Source: an uncultured Bacteroides sp.
Lineage (GTDB): Bacteria; Bacteroidota; Bacteroidia; Bacteroidales; Bacteroidaceae
Direction: 5' to 3'
Assembly: GCA_959606905.1 (NCBI GenBank)
Contig: CAUHML010000076.1
Span: 1-13,890 of the forward strand
DNA: 13,890 bases
In this document: positions 1 through 7,900 of the stretch, one piece after another
Layout of the letters: each line of letters starts with the position of its first letter
Position numbering within the stretch: position 1 is the stretch's first letter
The notes under the pieces: model-generated
What the model was told of the DNA's origin: nothing
What the model saw: only the letters and a program-made list of their open reading frames with translations
Database searches by the model: none
Position numbers and translations under genes: made by a program

Positions 1-82
1 GGTAGAATTGCATAGATTAATAAGGTTAAATTAGTAAATAGTTTGGTTTAGGGATTTTATTCCCTTTCTATTTCGGTCGCTG

Positions 83-90
83 CAAATGTA
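83..90 (-). promoter_or_regulatory. Possible leftward promoter, -7 element only
   Basis: On the minus strand this octamer reads TACATTTG, which fits the Bacteroides -7 consensus TAnnTTTG and is followed by GC as is common. A-rich DNA lies upstream of it on the minus strand (about 111-137), but no TTTG sits at the expected -33 position. A leftward ATG occurs at 13-11, about 65 bases downstream, with only four codons before the window ends. The element could therefore serve a gene lying left of position 1. This is a motif match only. Confidence 0.3.
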
Positions 91-190
91 TTATTTTATA
101 ATAATATAATGCTATCTTTTCTTTTCTTTTTTTTTGTTATTCTTAATAAATTACAAGTTATGAAACACTCATGGTGGCGCTTTTAAGAGA

Positions 191-264
191 GAATGCATGT
201 TATTTTGTACGTTCTTTATAAATGGAATATCGCATATTGCTCAAAAAAACAAATAACATGATTC
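191..264. repeat. Long imperfect inverted repeat
   Basis: The segment 191-207 and the segment 250-264 are reverse complements over 15 pairs, with two unpaired bases on the left arm (G195 and one T near 206). The core is a perfect 10-bp match, CATGTTATTT at 196-205 against AAATAACATG at 251-260. The loop of about 42 bases is AT-rich. It lies in the gene-free stretch 1-527. It may be a hairpin at an RNA end, a protein-binding site, or a chance feature of AT-rich DNA. No function is assigned. Confidence 0.35.
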
Positions 265-435
265 AGTGGGATAAAGATGTTAAATATCAGTTTCAAGGAT
301 CATTTTTCCTAATCGGTTTATGAAAGGCTCTTCCTTTCCCCTCCTTTTTCTTGTTAAGTAGCCATTCACAATAATTTCATCTATTCACAAATCTCCTTAT
401 CATCTTTCTCATCCGGATAGTCACTTTCATGTAGC

Positions 436-485
436 AAAACAAGTAAGTGTACTTACTTCGTCATTTAAGTATACTTACTTGTTTT
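436..485 (-). terminator. Candidate terminator hairpin after the helicase gene
   Basis: The arms 436-455 and 466-485 are reverse complements over 20 bases with one exception (G449 opposite T472, a wobble pair in one RNA orientation), leaving a 10-base loop. The outer ends are AAAAC and GTTTT, so either strand would give an A-tract, stem and U-tract order. On the minus strand the hairpin begins about 42 bases past the helicase stop codon. The stem is AT-rich, which is weak for an intrinsic terminator, and the same bases take part in the 22-bp phased repeats. A regulatory or DNA-binding role is the main alternative. Confidence 0.4.
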
Positions 486-502
486 ATGAAATGCACTTAC
501 TT
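441..502. repeat. Three ACTTACTT repeats phased at 22 bp
   Basis: The octamer ACTTACTT occurs at 451-458, 473-480 and 495-502, exactly 22 bp apart each time. Including the six bases before each gives 14-bp units AAGTGTACTTACTT, AAGTATACTTACTT and AAATGCACTTACTT. The first copy is also half of a short palindrome, because AAGTAAGT lies at 441-448. Two-helical-turn spacing of direct repeats is the pattern expected for cooperative binding of a protein on one DNA face. No gene starts immediately beside them; the nearest end is the helicase stop codon at 528. Confidence 0.5.
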
Positions 503-527
503 TTTGGGACTTCAATATGAGTGAAAT

Positions 528-2399
528 TTATGTCGGTATATGTTTTTTATATACTTCAAAGACAAAACGTATTTCATCGTAAGAAGCATATTCGCCTAAC
601 TTTTCTTTTATTTCCTTCACTCCTTGTGGCAGAGAGGGGAGTTTCTGGAGATGAGCTGTAATATAATTTATTTTTTCTTGGTCGACTAATTCTTGTAGTT
701 TGATATCTCCAGTCTGGACATAGTGTAAAAGGTGGTTGCTGATGGTACCGGTAGTCAATTCCCGGAATTCAGCGATTTCCTTTACCTTCATCCCTTCTTT
801 AAATAATCTGAAACTGACCTTTTTGGTGTCTTCTTTATTTTTTTTATTTTCCCGGGGGACAAATACGGTTCTTATTTCAGGGCGTTGCAGATTTTGTTCT
901 TTCATATAATTCCGGATAATTTCCAGAAGTTCCAAACCATAATTCTCTACCCCCTTATGTCCGAAATAAGGGACAGCTTCCAATGATTCTGCATCATTAG
1001 GCAATAGATTGACCATTCCCAACAGAGCTTTTTGCTGGATAATGACATAGGTCGGCATACCGGTTTCTTTTGCTTTAGTTCCACGCCATTCGGTGATTTT
1101 CCGATAAAGTTCTGGGTGGAGTATGTCGTTGGGAACTTCAATTCTCTTCCGTTCCCTGGATGCGCGTTCTCTGGGGGTGCGCTCTTTTCTGTCGTGTGCC
1201 GTTGTACCTGAGGAGTTTTCATTATCGGTTCCGCTTAAAAGGATATATGCTTTTTTACGTAGATAGTCGCTGGCGTGAAAACCATTATCTTCTACATATT
1301 GTAGCAAGGAAAGTTTCTGTGTCAAAGTGTTTAAGAACTCTTCCAAGGTGTTGTTCGTTTTCTTTCTTAGTTCTTTATTGTCCGTGGGAAGATTAGTCGC
1401 TTCAGCCAGTTTATGGAAAGGGCGTAGTTTTTGTTCAAAATAGGCGGCTCCTTTTATGATGCGTATTTGCAGGTTGTTATTCGTATTATAATCAGTAGAT
1501 TGTGTTACCAGACGTTCATATTGTTTGTGGAAACGATAGGATACATCCACTATTTCAGTAGTGAATATTTGTATCTGCTTTTTATATTCTGCCAGTAACT
1601 GAGGGAAGAGTTTGTAGAAATGTTCGTCAATCAGTCGGGCTTGCTCATTGAATGAACGGGCTATCGGTGAGAAATCGAATAGTTCGCTAACGAGATTGAG
1701 AAAATAAGTTTGTTGCATGGCACAGAGCAATTCTTCATTGGGGGTATGTGTTTCTATATACTGATTATAATCATCGATTATTGTATCGCTGATAATGGCG
1801 TTGACGGAAAGTGGGGAACTGAGAACCATCCCTTCCAATGTTTTGCATCGGCTCAAGGCAACGTATGCCTGTCCGTGGGCGAAAGCGGAGCGAGCGTCAA
1901 TAATGGCGTGTTCAAAAGTCAGTCCTTGGCTTTTATGAATAGTGATGCCCCATGCCAGTTTTACAGGGTATTGCTTGAAGACTCCTTCTTGTTCTTCGGT
2001 TATTTCTTTTGTTTCTTCATTTAGCACATATTTGCTGTTTGTCCATTCCTCGGGTTGGACAATGATTTTTTCATTCTTTTCTTTGGTGTGGACGGTAAAT
2101 CCATCCTCATCTATAGAGGTGATTTCGCCAATCATACCATTATAATAACGTTTTTCCGGTGAGGGGTCATTTTTAACGAACATGATTTGCGCTCCTTTTT
2201 TCAGCATCAATGTTTCATCTGTAGGATAAGAATATTCAGGAAAAATTCCGGTGACTTCTGCCTTGTAACTGAAAACCGGTTCTTTGATGAGTGAAAGCTC
2301 GTGATCATTAATCTGTTGTGCTTGGTAATTGTGAGTGGTGAGTTGGATATATCCTTTTTCTTTGGCAGGATGGAAATTGGGAATATATCTTTGGTTCAA
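528..2399 (-). CDS. Pif1-like helicase, C-terminal part (motif V/VI, HRDC, HTH) - frameshifted gene
   Basis: This is the C-terminal three quarters of a superfamily 1 helicase whose N-terminal part lies at 2489-3040. Residues 147-162 (KLAWGITIHKSQGLTF) and 176-190 (GQAYVALSRCKTLEG) are the UvrD_C_2-type motifs typical of Pif1/RecD helicases. After a region with no recognised domain and an Arg/Glu-rich linker (about 403-419) comes an HRDC-like domain (about 428-502, ending in a GVENYG...LLEII helix). A YpbB-type helix-turn-helix domain (about 530-618, MKVKEIAEFRELTTGTISNH) ends the protein. The ATG at 2399 is probably an internal methionine: the frame stays open upstream to the A7 run at 2513, and those 38 extra codons encode helicase motif IV (VYRQNDPYF). 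Translated alone it lacks the ATPase core and should be inactive. Fused to the N-terminal part it gives 837 residues. HRDC and HTH domains normally assist nucleic-acid binding, so a role in DNA repair or replication is inferred. Confidence 0.85.
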   Translation of the reverse strand: MNQRYIPNFHPAKEKGYIQLTTHNYQAQQINDHELSLIKEPVFSYKAEVTGIFPEYSYPTDETLMLKKGAQIMFVKNDPSPEKRYYNGMIGEITSIDEDGFTVHTKEKNEKIIVQPEEWTNSKYVLNEETKEITEEQEGVFKQYPVKLAWGITIHKSQGLTFEHAIIDARSAFAHGQAYVALSRCKTLEGMVLSSPLSVNAIISDTIIDDYNQYIETHTPNEELLCAMQQTYFLNLVSELFDFSPIARSFNEQARLIDEHFYKLFPQLLAEYKKQIQIFTTEIVDVSYRFHKQYERLVTQSTDYNTNNNLQIRIIKGAAYFEQKLRPFHKLAEATNLPTDNKELRKKTNNTLEEFLNTLTQKLSLLQYVEDNGFHASDYLRKKAYILLSGTDNENSSGTTAHDRKERTPRERASRERKRIEVPNDILHPELYRKITEWRGTKAKETGMPTYVIIQQKALLGMVNLLPNDAESLEAVPYFGHKGVENYGLELLEIIRNYMKEQNLQRPEIRTVFVPRENKKNKEDTKKVSFRLFKEGMKVKEIAEFRELTTGTISNHLLHYVQTGDIKLQELVDQEKINYITAHLQKLPSLPQGVKEIKEKLGEYASYDEIRFVFEVYKKHIPT

Positions 2400-2488
2400 T
2401 TCTGCGAGTGTCTGTTCGTCGGCTTTATTCTCCCGGACTTTGTTCAGTAGGGAAAGGAAATAGGGATCATTTTGGCGGTAGACTTGTT

Positions 2489-3040
2489 TTAGCTCGATGG
2501 TGGCGTAGGTGGTTTTTTTAAGGCGAGGCTTCCAAAGAAATAGGAGGTATCATAATAGTGGTTCAGCATATTCCATTCCGTTTCTTTCACTACGGGGGCA
2601 AGTTGTTGCAGGTCGCCTATCATTAGCAGTTGTACGCCTCCAAAAGGTTTATACCGGTCCCGGTACCGGCGGAGTACAGAGTCGATGGCATCTAGCAGAT
2701 CTGCTCTTACCATACTTATTTCATCAATAATCAGCAGATCCATGCTTCGGATGATGTTAATTTTTTCTTTGCTGAACCGGAAATGTTTTTGTTCGGTATT
2801 GAACGTGGTATCGGGGATGAAAGGTGCAAATGGCAGTTGGAAAAAGGAGTGGATGGTAACGCCTCCCGCATTGATGGCAGCTATTCCGGTGGGGGCGACT
2901 ATGACTGTGCGTTTGGGAGATTCTTTCTTCAGATTGCGTAGGAAGGTTGTTTTTCCGGTTCCTGCTTTTCCGGTGAGGAAGAGATGGGTGCCAGTATTCT
3001 CTATTATTTGCCAGGCACGCTGTAGTTCTGGGTTATTCAT
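2489..3040 (-). CDS. Pif1-like helicase, N-terminal ATPase part (frameshifted)
   Basis: This reading frame carries the nucleotide-binding half of a Pif1/RecD-like helicase. Walker A is GKAGTGKTT at residues 24-32. Walker B is LLIIDEISMV at 102-111, and helicase motif III is LLMIGDLQQLAPV at 138-150. The ATG at 3040 is a normal-looking start with Walker A at the usual distance from the N-terminus. After Lys176 the frame runs into PPTPPSS and stops, whereas family members continue with motif IV. That continuation is present in the -1 frame directly after the A7 run. The 183-residue product would lack motifs IV-VI and should not unwind DNA. The gene is divergent from the sigma-factor gene at 3244. 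It is either a frameshift mutant, an assembly error, or a gene expressed through slippage. Confidence 0.85.
   Translation of the reverse strand: MNNPELQRAWQIIENTGTHLFLTGKAGTGKTTFLRNLKKESPKRTVIVAPTGIAAINAGGVTIHSFFQLPFAPFIPDTTFNTEQKHFRFSKEKINIIRSMDLLIIDEISMVRADLLDAIDSVLRRYRDRYKPFGGVQLLMIGDLQQLAPVVKETEWNMLNHYYDTSYFFGSLALKKPPTPPSS
2513..2519 (-). other. A7 homopolymer / -1 slippery site joining the two helicase frames
   Basis: On the minus strand the N-terminal frame reads TTA AAA AAA CCA here, so the heptamer A AAA AAA is set exactly as in a -1 programmed-frameshift site. A -1 slip after the second AAA continues as ACC ACC TAC and restores Lys176-Thr-Thr-Tyr and motif IV (LKQVYRQNDPYF), giving one 837-residue helicase. 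Without slippage a stop follows about seven codons later (2489-2491). I see no convincing downstream stem. A single extra A in the run would also repair the gene, so a contraction mutation, phase variation or a sequencing miscall are equally compatible with the sequence. Confidence 0.7.
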
Positions 3041-3068
3041 TATTTCCTAATGTTAGTATATTATTTGG

Positions 3069-3100
3069 TAAAGTTACTGCTTTTATTTAAGGCGGGGAAA
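3069..3100 (-). promoter_or_regulatory. Weak candidate promoter for the helicase gene
   Basis: On the minus strand TAACTTTA (3076-3069) differs from the Bacteroides -7 consensus TAnnTTTG at only the last base. TTTC (3100-3097), one base off TTTG, lies 20 bases upstream. The predicted start of transcription would be roughly 20-30 bases before the ATG at 3040. Both boxes are imperfect, so this is tentative. Confidence 0.3.
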
Positions 3101-3173
3101 CTTTGGAGGAATATTTTCTTTGTTTGGTGGATTGCTATCGTTGTTGGAGGCATAAAATTTGAGGCAGCTTTCA

Positions 3174-3205
3174 TTTGCTTTTAAAAGTAAAAATGTATAT
3201 TTGTA
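3174..3205 (+). promoter_or_regulatory. Bacteroides-type promoter for the sigma/anti-sigma genes
   Basis: TTTG at 3174-3177 and TATATTTG at 3198-3205 are separated by 20 bases. They match the Bacteroides primary-sigma consensus (TTTG, 19-21 bases, TAnnTTTG) exactly. Transcription should start near 3211-3215, leaving about 30 bases of leader before the sigma-factor ATG at 3244. This suggests that the regulator pair is made at a basal level by the housekeeping polymerase. Confidence 0.7.
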
Positions 3206-3243
3206 CCATTATTCTCCTTTTATTTAATACGGTTTGATAGGCA

Positions 3244-3804
3244 ATGAGCATTGATTTGAATGCATTTAATAAATTCTTTATAGACTACCAGCAACGTTTT
3301 GTCCACTTTGCCTGTACCTATGTGCATGATGAAGCTGTTGCCGAAGATTTTGTTGTGGAATCAATGATGTACTATTGGGAGAACAAAGATCGTTTGTCTG
3401 CTGATACTAATATTCCGGCTTATGTCTTGACCACGATAAAGCATAAGTGTATTGACTATTTGCGCCATCAACAAGTCTATCAGGATGCTTCTGACGAAAT
3501 AGCCCGAATCTATGCATGGGAATTGTCGGGCAGAATCATGACTTTGGAAGATTTCGAGCCCTATGAGGTTTTTACAAAGGAAATACAGGAGATTGTTGAT
3601 AGGACACTGGATGCTTTGCCCGAACAGACTCGGAAAATCTTTGTGATGAGCCGTAATGAAAATAAATCCCATAAAGAAATAGCAGAACTATTGGATATTA
3701 CAACCAAGGGAGTGGAATTTCATATATCGAAAGCTACCAGGACGTTACGTCTTGCATTGAAGGATTATCTGCCGGTATCCTTACTTTTTTTCTATTTGCA
3801 TTAA
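3244..3804 (+). CDS. ECF-type RNA polymerase sigma factor (Bacteroides PUL type)
   Basis: This 186-residue protein is an extracytoplasmic-function sigma factor that would direct RNA polymerase to the promoters of this PUL. Region 2 lies at about residues 8-80 (FNKFFIDYQQRFVHFACTYV, then AEDFVVESMMYYWENKD, and AYVLTTIKHKCIDYLRH). Region 4 lies at about 118-175 (LDALPEQTRKIFVMSRNENK, then KEIAELLDITTKGVEFHISKA, a helix-turn-helix). The short hydrophobic tail VSLLFFYLH is common in Bacteroides sigma factors of this group. Length is normal. The ATG follows a perfect Bacteroides promoter by about 40 bases. The FecR-like gene begins 73 bases downstream, as usual for a sigma/anti-sigma pair. By analogy with FecI and known Bacteroides loci it should be held inactive by FecR until SusC binds ligand. 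Confidence 0.95.
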   Translation: MSIDLNAFNKFFIDYQQRFVHFACTYVHDEAVAEDFVVESMMYYWENKDRLSADTNIPAYVLTTIKHKCIDYLRHQQVYQDASDEIARIYAWELSGRIMTLEDFEPYEVFTKEIQEIVDRTLDALPEQTRKIFVMSRNENKSHKEIAELLDITTKGVEFHISKATRTLRLALKDYLPVSLLFFYLH

Positions 3805-3823
3805 AAAAAACAGTTTTTCACTA

Positions 3824-3839
3824 GGGAATGTTCTTTCCC
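3824..3839 (+). other. Small hairpin in the sigma-anti-sigma linker
   Basis: GGGAA (3824-3828) and TTCCC (3835-3839) form a five-pair stem with a six-base loop in the 73-base gap between the sigma and FecR genes. An A-rich run and CAGTTTTTCACTA lie just before it. It may affect relative translation of the two genes. It is too small to call a terminator. Confidence 0.3.
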
Positions 3840-3877
3840 ATCCGCTATTACTATAAATACGTAAAACAAAAGTGTTT

Positions 3878-4822
3878 ATGGATAAGGATTTGTTATACCG
3901 TTTTTTTGAAGGTCATGCTTCTTTGGAAGATATGAAAGTGGTTAAAGAATGGGCCGGTGCTTCTGAGGAGAATGCCGGGCTGTTGCGTAGGGAACGCAAA
4001 CTGTTTAATGCTATGATTCTTGCAGGTCATTCCCGACGGACTGATATACAGAGAATGAGGAACAGGAGGAACTATTTTATCAGGGAATTCCTGAAAATAG
4101 CTTCTGTAATAGTGATAACGGTGAGTGTGACGGTTGTATTATTTTCAATAGGTAAAGATAATGGAGGTATGTATTTAGCGATGCAGACCATTACCGTACC
4201 GGCCGGCCAGCGTGTTAACCTCGATTTGCCCGATGGGTCAAACGTTTGGCTGAATGCCGGAACTACAATGCAATATCCTGTTTCTTTTATGACAGACAAA
4301 CGGGAGGTGATATTAGATGGAGAGGCTTACTTTGAGGTGGCTCATAATGAAAAGAGTCCGTTTGTGGTACATACAAGTACATTGGATGTAGAAGTATTGG
4401 GAACAAAATTCAATGTGGAAGCTTATTCAGCACGAAAAATATTCGAAACGTCTTTGATGGAAGGCAGAGTAAAGGTAAAATTACCTCACGATGAAAAGAA
4501 TTCCGTCATCTTGGCACCCAATCAGAAAACGACTTTGATAGACGGCCGATTGGTGGTGAGTAAAATTGATGATTATAATGTATATCGTTGGAAAGAGGGG
4601 TTATATTGTTTCAGAAATAAACCTTTTGCTGATATTATAAAAGACTTGGAGAAATATTATGATTTGAAAATACAGATGGATAAAAAGGAAATAGCAAAGG
4701 TTGCATTAACTGGGAAATTTAGGATTTCTGATGGATTGGACTATGCGCTGCGTGTCCTGCAAAACGATGTAGCCTTTATTTATCAAAGAAATCGGGATAA
4801 TGACGTCATTCATATAAAGTAA
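3878..4822 (+). CDS. FecR-family anti-sigma factor
   Basis: This 314-residue inner-membrane protein is expected to bind the neighbouring sigma factor in the cytoplasm and the SusC STN domain in the periplasm. Residues 1-50 form the cytoplasmic helical segment (DKDLLYRFFEGHASLEDMKVVKEW). A single membrane span lies near 68-90 (FLKIASVIVITVSVTVVLF). The periplasmic FecR domain spans about 105-205 (ITVPAGQRVNLDLPDGSNVW, then ILDGEAYFEVAHNEKSPFVV and VLGTKFNVEAY). The C-terminal DUF4974-like domain runs from about 245 to the end (KPFADIIKDLEKYYDLKI, then LTGKFRISDGLDYALRVL). I chose the ATG at 3878 over a GTG at 3872 because family members begin with such a short MDK-type N-terminus. Length is normal. 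The gene follows the sigma factor and precedes susC by 150 bases. Confidence 0.95.
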   Translation: MDKDLLYRFFEGHASLEDMKVVKEWAGASEENAGLLRRERKLFNAMILAGHSRRTDIQRMRNRRNYFIREFLKIASVIVITVSVTVVLFSIGKDNGGMYLAMQTITVPAGQRVNLDLPDGSNVWLNAGTTMQYPVSFMTDKREVILDGEAYFEVAHNEKSPFVVHTSTLDVEVLGTKFNVEAYSARKIFETSLMEGRVKVKLPHDEKNSVILAPNQKTTLIDGRLVVSKIDDYNVYRWKEGLYCFRNKPFADIIKDLEKYYDLKIQMDKKEIAKVALTGKFRISDGLDYALRVLQNDVAFIYQRNRDNDVIHIK

Positions 4823-4892
4823 GAAATGTATTAACCTTCTAAAATGGAAAATCAGCCTATGAAGCAATCCTTATGAAAAACAACTAAAGAGC

Positions 4893-4917
4893 CGATGGGT
4901 GTTTGCACCACCCACCG
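4893..4917 (+). promoter_or_regulatory. GC-rich hairpin in the susC leader
   Basis: Bases 4893-4901 (CGATGGGTG) pair with 4909-4917 (CACCCACCG) except for one A-C mismatch, with a seven-base loop. This is the most GC-rich element in the otherwise AT-rich 150-base gap between the FecR and susC genes. It lies about 55 bases before the susC ATG. A T-rich run (about 4932-4939) follows some 15 bases later, too far for a classic terminator. An attenuator, RNA-stability element or regulator target is possible. I see no Bacteroides primary-sigma promoter in the gap, which fits transcription by the ECF sigma factor. Confidence 0.4.
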
Positions 4918-4972
4918 ACCCGACTAACACAATTATTTTTAATAAATCGTATTAATAACCATTTGCAAAGAT

Positions 4973-7900
4973 ATGAAAAACATTCCTTTGCCGGATCTTT
5001 ATTATCTTGAAAATCCGGATTTAAAACAATTATTTAGAATTATGCGAATATCAATATTCTTATTGTTCTTCTGCCTGTTCAGCCTGATGGCCGAAAATAG
5101 TCACTCACAGAATGCGAGGGTAACTATCAATAGAAGCGATGCCCCGTTGGAATCTATATTGAATGAGATAGAGTCTCAAACGGACTATCTTTTTATATAC
5201 AAGGAAGATGTGAACGTAAAGATGCGTAAAAGCATTCATGTAAGCAGCAAGCCGGTAGCGGAAGTCTTATCGATTTTACTTGCAGAGTCATCTGTTGCAT
5301 ACAAGATGGCGGGAAATCATATTATTCTTACCCGGAATGCTGCATTGGCGGCACAGCAGCAAAAATTGGGAATAGCTGGTACTGTAACTGATGCATCCGG
5401 AGAAGTTTTAATAGGTGTTTCGGTATTGATAAAAGGATCGGGTCAAGGTACCGTAACAGATCTTGATGGTAATTTCTCTTTGGCAGCGAATATGGGTGAT
5501 ATACTTCAATTCAGCTATACAGGATATATTCCGCAAGAAATCAAACTGAAAGACAATCATTCATTGAGCATTGTCTTGAAAGAAGATGTGAAGTCGCTGG
5601 ATGAAGTAGTAGTGGTAGCTTATGGCACCCAGACCAAACGAGCTGTTACTGGTGCTATGGAAACATTGGATTTTGATAAACTTTCTGATGTTCCTGTAGC
5701 GCAGTTTACCCAAAAGATGCAAGGACAAATTGCAGGTGTACAAGTGAATCAGGGAACGGGAGTACCAGGACAAGGAATGAACGTCCGTATTCGTGGAGCT
5801 GCATCACTTTCTACAGGATCAAATCCTCTTTATGTAGTGGATGGATTTCCTATTGTGGGTGATATCAATGATATTAATCCGAATGAGATAGAGTCAATGA
5901 CTATACTTAAAGATGCAGCTGCAACTTCTTTGTATGGTTCCCGTGCAGCTTTTGGTGTAGTACTTATTCAAACTAAAGGTGCGAAAGCTGGAAAGACGAA
6001 TATTAGCTTCAATGCATATATGGGAGTTCAGAATGTGCCTCAAAAAGGCAGACCTGAAATGATGAATGGAACAGAGTGGGCGCAATTCAAGAAAGAGAGC
6101 TATGAAGACTTGGGGCAAAGTGTTCCTACCGCTTTTCAGAATCCTTCACAATATGGTAAAGGACATGACTGGTATGATGCTATGCTGCGTAGTGCCATGA
6201 TACAAGATTATAATGTATCTGTTAGTACAGGGAAAGATAAATTTACAAGCTCTTTTGTACTGGGGTATTTCAATCAGGATGGTGTTTTGTTGAACTCCGA
6301 TTACCAACGTATTTCAGCAAGGGCTAACTCTACTTACCGGATTTCCGACAATTTGAAGCTAGCTTTCAATCTGGCTCCGACTTATAGTTTTGAAAACCGA
6401 CCGTCATCAGATGGAGCATTCTTTAGTGGGGGAGGTTTACTTGCTAACGCTACATTGACTCCTCCTATTCTTGACTATCGAAACGAAGATGGAACCTATC
6501 CCGTAGTAGTGACAACACCCGGTGTCACTGCCTTTGAGACCCCGAATTGGGTGCGTTCCATACAAGATATCGTCAACAAGCGGGAAGCGAAAAGATTGCT
6601 TGCAAATGCGAGTCTGCAATATGAACCACTTAAAGGTCTTGTCTTGAAGACGAGTCTGAATGGAGATATAGGTTCTAATTATCAGCACAATTTCCAACCT
6701 TCTACTGCCGGACGGGCATTTGCAGCTGCACCAAGTGCCATTGCAGCTAATCTTTACGAAGCGAATAACCGATATTGGTCTTGGTTGTCCGAAACCACTG
6801 CTAATTATTCAAAAGAAATAGGTAATCATACGTTTGAACTGTTGCTTGGATATACTACACAAAGATTTCGTAGTGACTATAGTGCCATAAGTGGTTCGAA
6901 CTTTTCGGACGATAGAATACAGACTATTGATGCGGCATTGGTGAAGAACAATCCGACTATGGATATTCAAGAGTGGAGTATGATTTCATATTTAAGTCGT
7001 GTCAATTACAGTTATAAAGGTAAATATCTGATTGGAGCAAGTATTCGTAGGGATGGTTCATCCCGTTTCGGAAGTAATAATAAGTGGGGTAACTTTCCAT
7101 CGGTATCTTTAGGATGGATTGTGAGTGATGAGGCTTTTATGGGCAAACTTAAGAGTGTGTCTTTGCTGAAAGTACGTGGAAGTTATGGTATGATAGGGAA
7201 TAACAATATAGGAAATTATACTCATTACAATACGGTAAGTGGTAACACGAATGCTGTGTTTGGTAGTACTGTCGCAAGCGGAAGTGCTGTTACGAATCTT
7301 GGAAACGATGATCTGGGATGGGAAAAAACTCGCCAATTGGACTTTGGAGTCGATCTTGGTTTCTTCAATAATCGTATTACTTTTACATATGACTACTATA
7401 ACAAGATAACATCCAATATGCTTTATTCACTACCTGTACCCGAAGAATCAGGCTTCTCTACACTGATAGGGAATGTTGGTAAACTTAAATTCTGGGGACA
7501 TGAGTTTAGTATTAATTCCCATAATATTGTAGGAACATTTAATTGGAGCACGAATTTCAATATTTCTTTCAGTGATAACCGTGTGCTGGCATTAAGTGAT
7601 TTGAGTAATCAGTTGGTGGCTTATTCGGGCATTGTAAGTACGATTTCACGTGTAGGAGGGCGTATCGGGCAATTCTATGGAATGGTTCAGGATGGAATTT
7701 ATGTAAACCAGTCAGATTATGACCAGTCGCCTAAAGCTGTGGATTCCCAAGTAGGTACTATCAAATTCCACGATGTTAATGACGATAAACAAATTACTTA
7801 TGGCGATGATGAAAGTGGTGATAAGGCGGAAATCGGTAATCCTCTTCCTAAATTCACATTTGGTTTAACGAACAATTTTGAATACAAAAATTTTGATCTG

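Noticed and set aside
280..369. Short minus-strand open frame (29 codons from a GTG, ending LGKMILETDI)
   Set aside because: It is short, lacks an ATG, overlaps no conserved motif I know, and sits in AT-rich DNA where such frames occur by chance.
381..474. Minus-strand frame ending in ESDYPDEKDDKEICE, resembling an acidic protein tail
   Set aside because: It has no start codon, is bounded by a stop about 30 codons upstream, and overlaps the phased repeats. It may be a relic but cannot be supported.
436..502. CRISPR array
   Set aside because: The repeat unit is only 8-14 bp with 8-bp gaps, there are just three copies, and no cas genes are present. It is better described as phased direct repeats.
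1160..2145. Plus-strand open frames across the helicase C-terminal region
   Set aside because: They are antisense shadows of the minus-strand helicase frame, with no recognisable domains or start signals.
2685..3050. Plus-strand frame of 121 codons opposite the ATPase domain
   Set aside because: The minus strand encodes intact Walker A, Walker B and motif III across the same bases, so this frame is a shadow.
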